The notes under the pieces: generated by a model
What the model was told of the DNA's origin: nothing
Seen by the model: the letters and a program-made list of their open reading frames with translations, nothing else
Databases searched by the model: none
Assembly (NCBI GenBank): GCA_964636485.1
Contig: CAZWSO010000156.1
Coordinates: forward strand, 1 to 5,979
Direction: 5' to 3'
Length of the DNA: 5,979 nt
DNA from: CAYXRS01 sp964636485
GTDB taxonomy: Bacteria > Gemmatimonadota > Gemmatimonadetes > Gemmatimonadales > Gemmatimonadaceae
Translations under genes and position numbers: made by a program
Shown: positions 5,215 to 5,979 of the stretch, one piece after another
Position numbering within the stretch: the first letter of the stretch is position 1
Layout: each line of letters starts with the position of its first letter

Positions 5215-5979
5215 CTAGTCCACCAGCCTCAGCGGCATCACCAGACACAGGTACTTCACATCCTTCTCCCAGCCCACCGGCTCCAGAGTGGCCGCGCGCT
5301 CGGGGGCCTTGAAGGTGAGCCTGACCTCCTCGGTAGGGAGATAGCGGAGGATCTCGAGGAGATAGTTGGCGTTGAAGCCGATGTCGAAGGGATCCCCCTC
5401 GAAGCTGATCGGCAGCTCGTCCTGCGCCTCACCAAGATCCGGTGTCTGAACGCTGAACTTGAGCATCCCGGCGTTGAAGGACATCCGGATGCGGTGCGTC
5501 TGATCTGACGCAATGACGGACATTCGCTTGAGCGCGGAAGCGAGCGAGTCGCGATCGGCCATCGCGATCTTGTCGTTGTCGCGCGGAATTACCTGATCGT
5601 AGTTGGGGTACGGGCCTTCGATCAGGCGCGTGAACACGGCCGTGAAGGGCGACCTGAACCCGATGTGATTGTCGCCGCGCGCGATCTCCAGCTCCTCCTC
5701 AGCGGGAAAGAGGCGGCGGATCTGCTCGAGAGCCTTCGGCGGTACGATCAGATCACCAGACGGCGGCGTACCGGAGGAGCTCACCGGAAGCTCGATCTTC
5801 GCGAGGCGGTGTCCGTTGGTCGCCACCATGCGCATGTATTCGGGGCGCAGCTCCCAGAGCACGCCATTGAGGATTGGACGGCTTTCCTCGGTACTGGCAG
5901 CGAACGCCGTGTGCGAGATCATCTTCTGGAGGTCGCCCGACTTGATGCGCCAGCTCTCGCCGAACTTGACCGCTGGAAA
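5215..5979 (-). CDS. dnaN: DNA polymerase III beta subunit (sliding clamp), C-terminal part
   Basis: The reading frame is open to the right edge of the window, so the 5' part of the gene is missing. The visible 254 residues begin FPAVKFGESWRIKSGDLQKM and end YLCLVMPLRLVD. Family hallmarks are FPAVKF leading into the second domain, TAFAASTEESRPILNGVLWEL with NGHRLAKIEL, the third-domain stretch RLIEGPYPNYDQVIPRDN and the conserved C-terminal MP-x-RL motif. Typical clamps are about 370-390 residues, so roughly 120-130 N-terminal residues lie beyond the window. The protein is a homodimeric ring of six similar domains that tethers DNA polymerase III and other repair and replication enzymes to DNA. 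The ATG at 5922 is internal and not the true start. Nothing indicates truncation within the visible part. The gene runs in the same direction as the sigma operon but is separated from it by a hairpin and a promoter. Confidence 0.97.
   Translation of the reverse strand, partial: FPAVKFGESWRIKSGDLQKMISHTAFAASTEESRPILNGVLWELRPEYMRMVATNGHRLAKIELPVSSSGTPPSGDLIVPPKALEQIRRLFPAEEELEIARGDNHIGFRSPFTAVFTRLIEGPYPNYDQVIPRDNDKIAMADRDSLASALKRMSVIASDQTHRIRMSFNAGMLKFSVQTPDLGEAQDELPISFEGDPFDIGFNANYLLEILRYLPTEEVRLTFKAPERAATLEPVGWEKDVKYLCLVMPLRLVD

Noticed and set aside
1..5979. CRISPR array, insertion sequence, tRNA or rRNA
   Set aside because: No regularly spaced direct repeats, no transposase frames or terminal repeats, and no tRNA- or rRNA-like stretches were seen.

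Overview
The window is GC-rich bacterial chromosome. Compact genes, the style of the small lipoproteins, the ECF sigma / zinc-finger anti-sigma / DUF4097 arrangement and a GC-rich beta clamp gene suggest a Gemmatimonadota-like organism. That assignment is inference from protein style, not a database result.

Left part (1-2099, plus strand). The first 84 bases may be the last codons of an upstream gene. Three genes follow: a 133-residue lipoprotein with a probable small beta-barrel fold (150-551), a one-pass membrane protein with a bacterial PH-like domain (712-1176), and a 293-residue lipoprotein of unknown function (1218-2099). The last two are only 41 bases apart and probably co-transcribed. 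The 160-base gap before them is rich in palindromes.

Right part (2162-5979, minus strand). Reading from the right edge leftward: the C-terminal two thirds of dnaN (beta sliding clamp), a GC-rich hairpin, an ECF sigma factor, its zinc-finger (ZAS) transmembrane anti-sigma factor, a secreted DUF4097 beta-repeat protein, then a separate gene for a secreted protein with a C-terminal membrane anchor. The sigma, anti-sigma and DUF4097 genes are chained by two ATGA stop/start overlaps, so they form one translationally coupled operon.

Main observation. On the minus strand, the pattern TCAAACA-N14-GCCGTCC occurs with all 14 fixed bases and the spacing identical just upstream of the sigma operon (5143-5116) and just upstream of the last gene (2935-2908). 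I saw it nowhere else in the window. It has the AAAC...CGTC form of ECF-type promoters. The simplest reading is that the sigma factor activates its own operon and a second target, the exported anchored protein at 2162-2821. The leader of that second transcript, between predicted start and Shine-Dalgarno, holds a long GC-rich inverted repeat. Together this looks like a small self-regulated cell-envelope response module placed directly after dnaN.

No tRNA, rRNA, CRISPR array, insertion sequence or other mobile element was seen.
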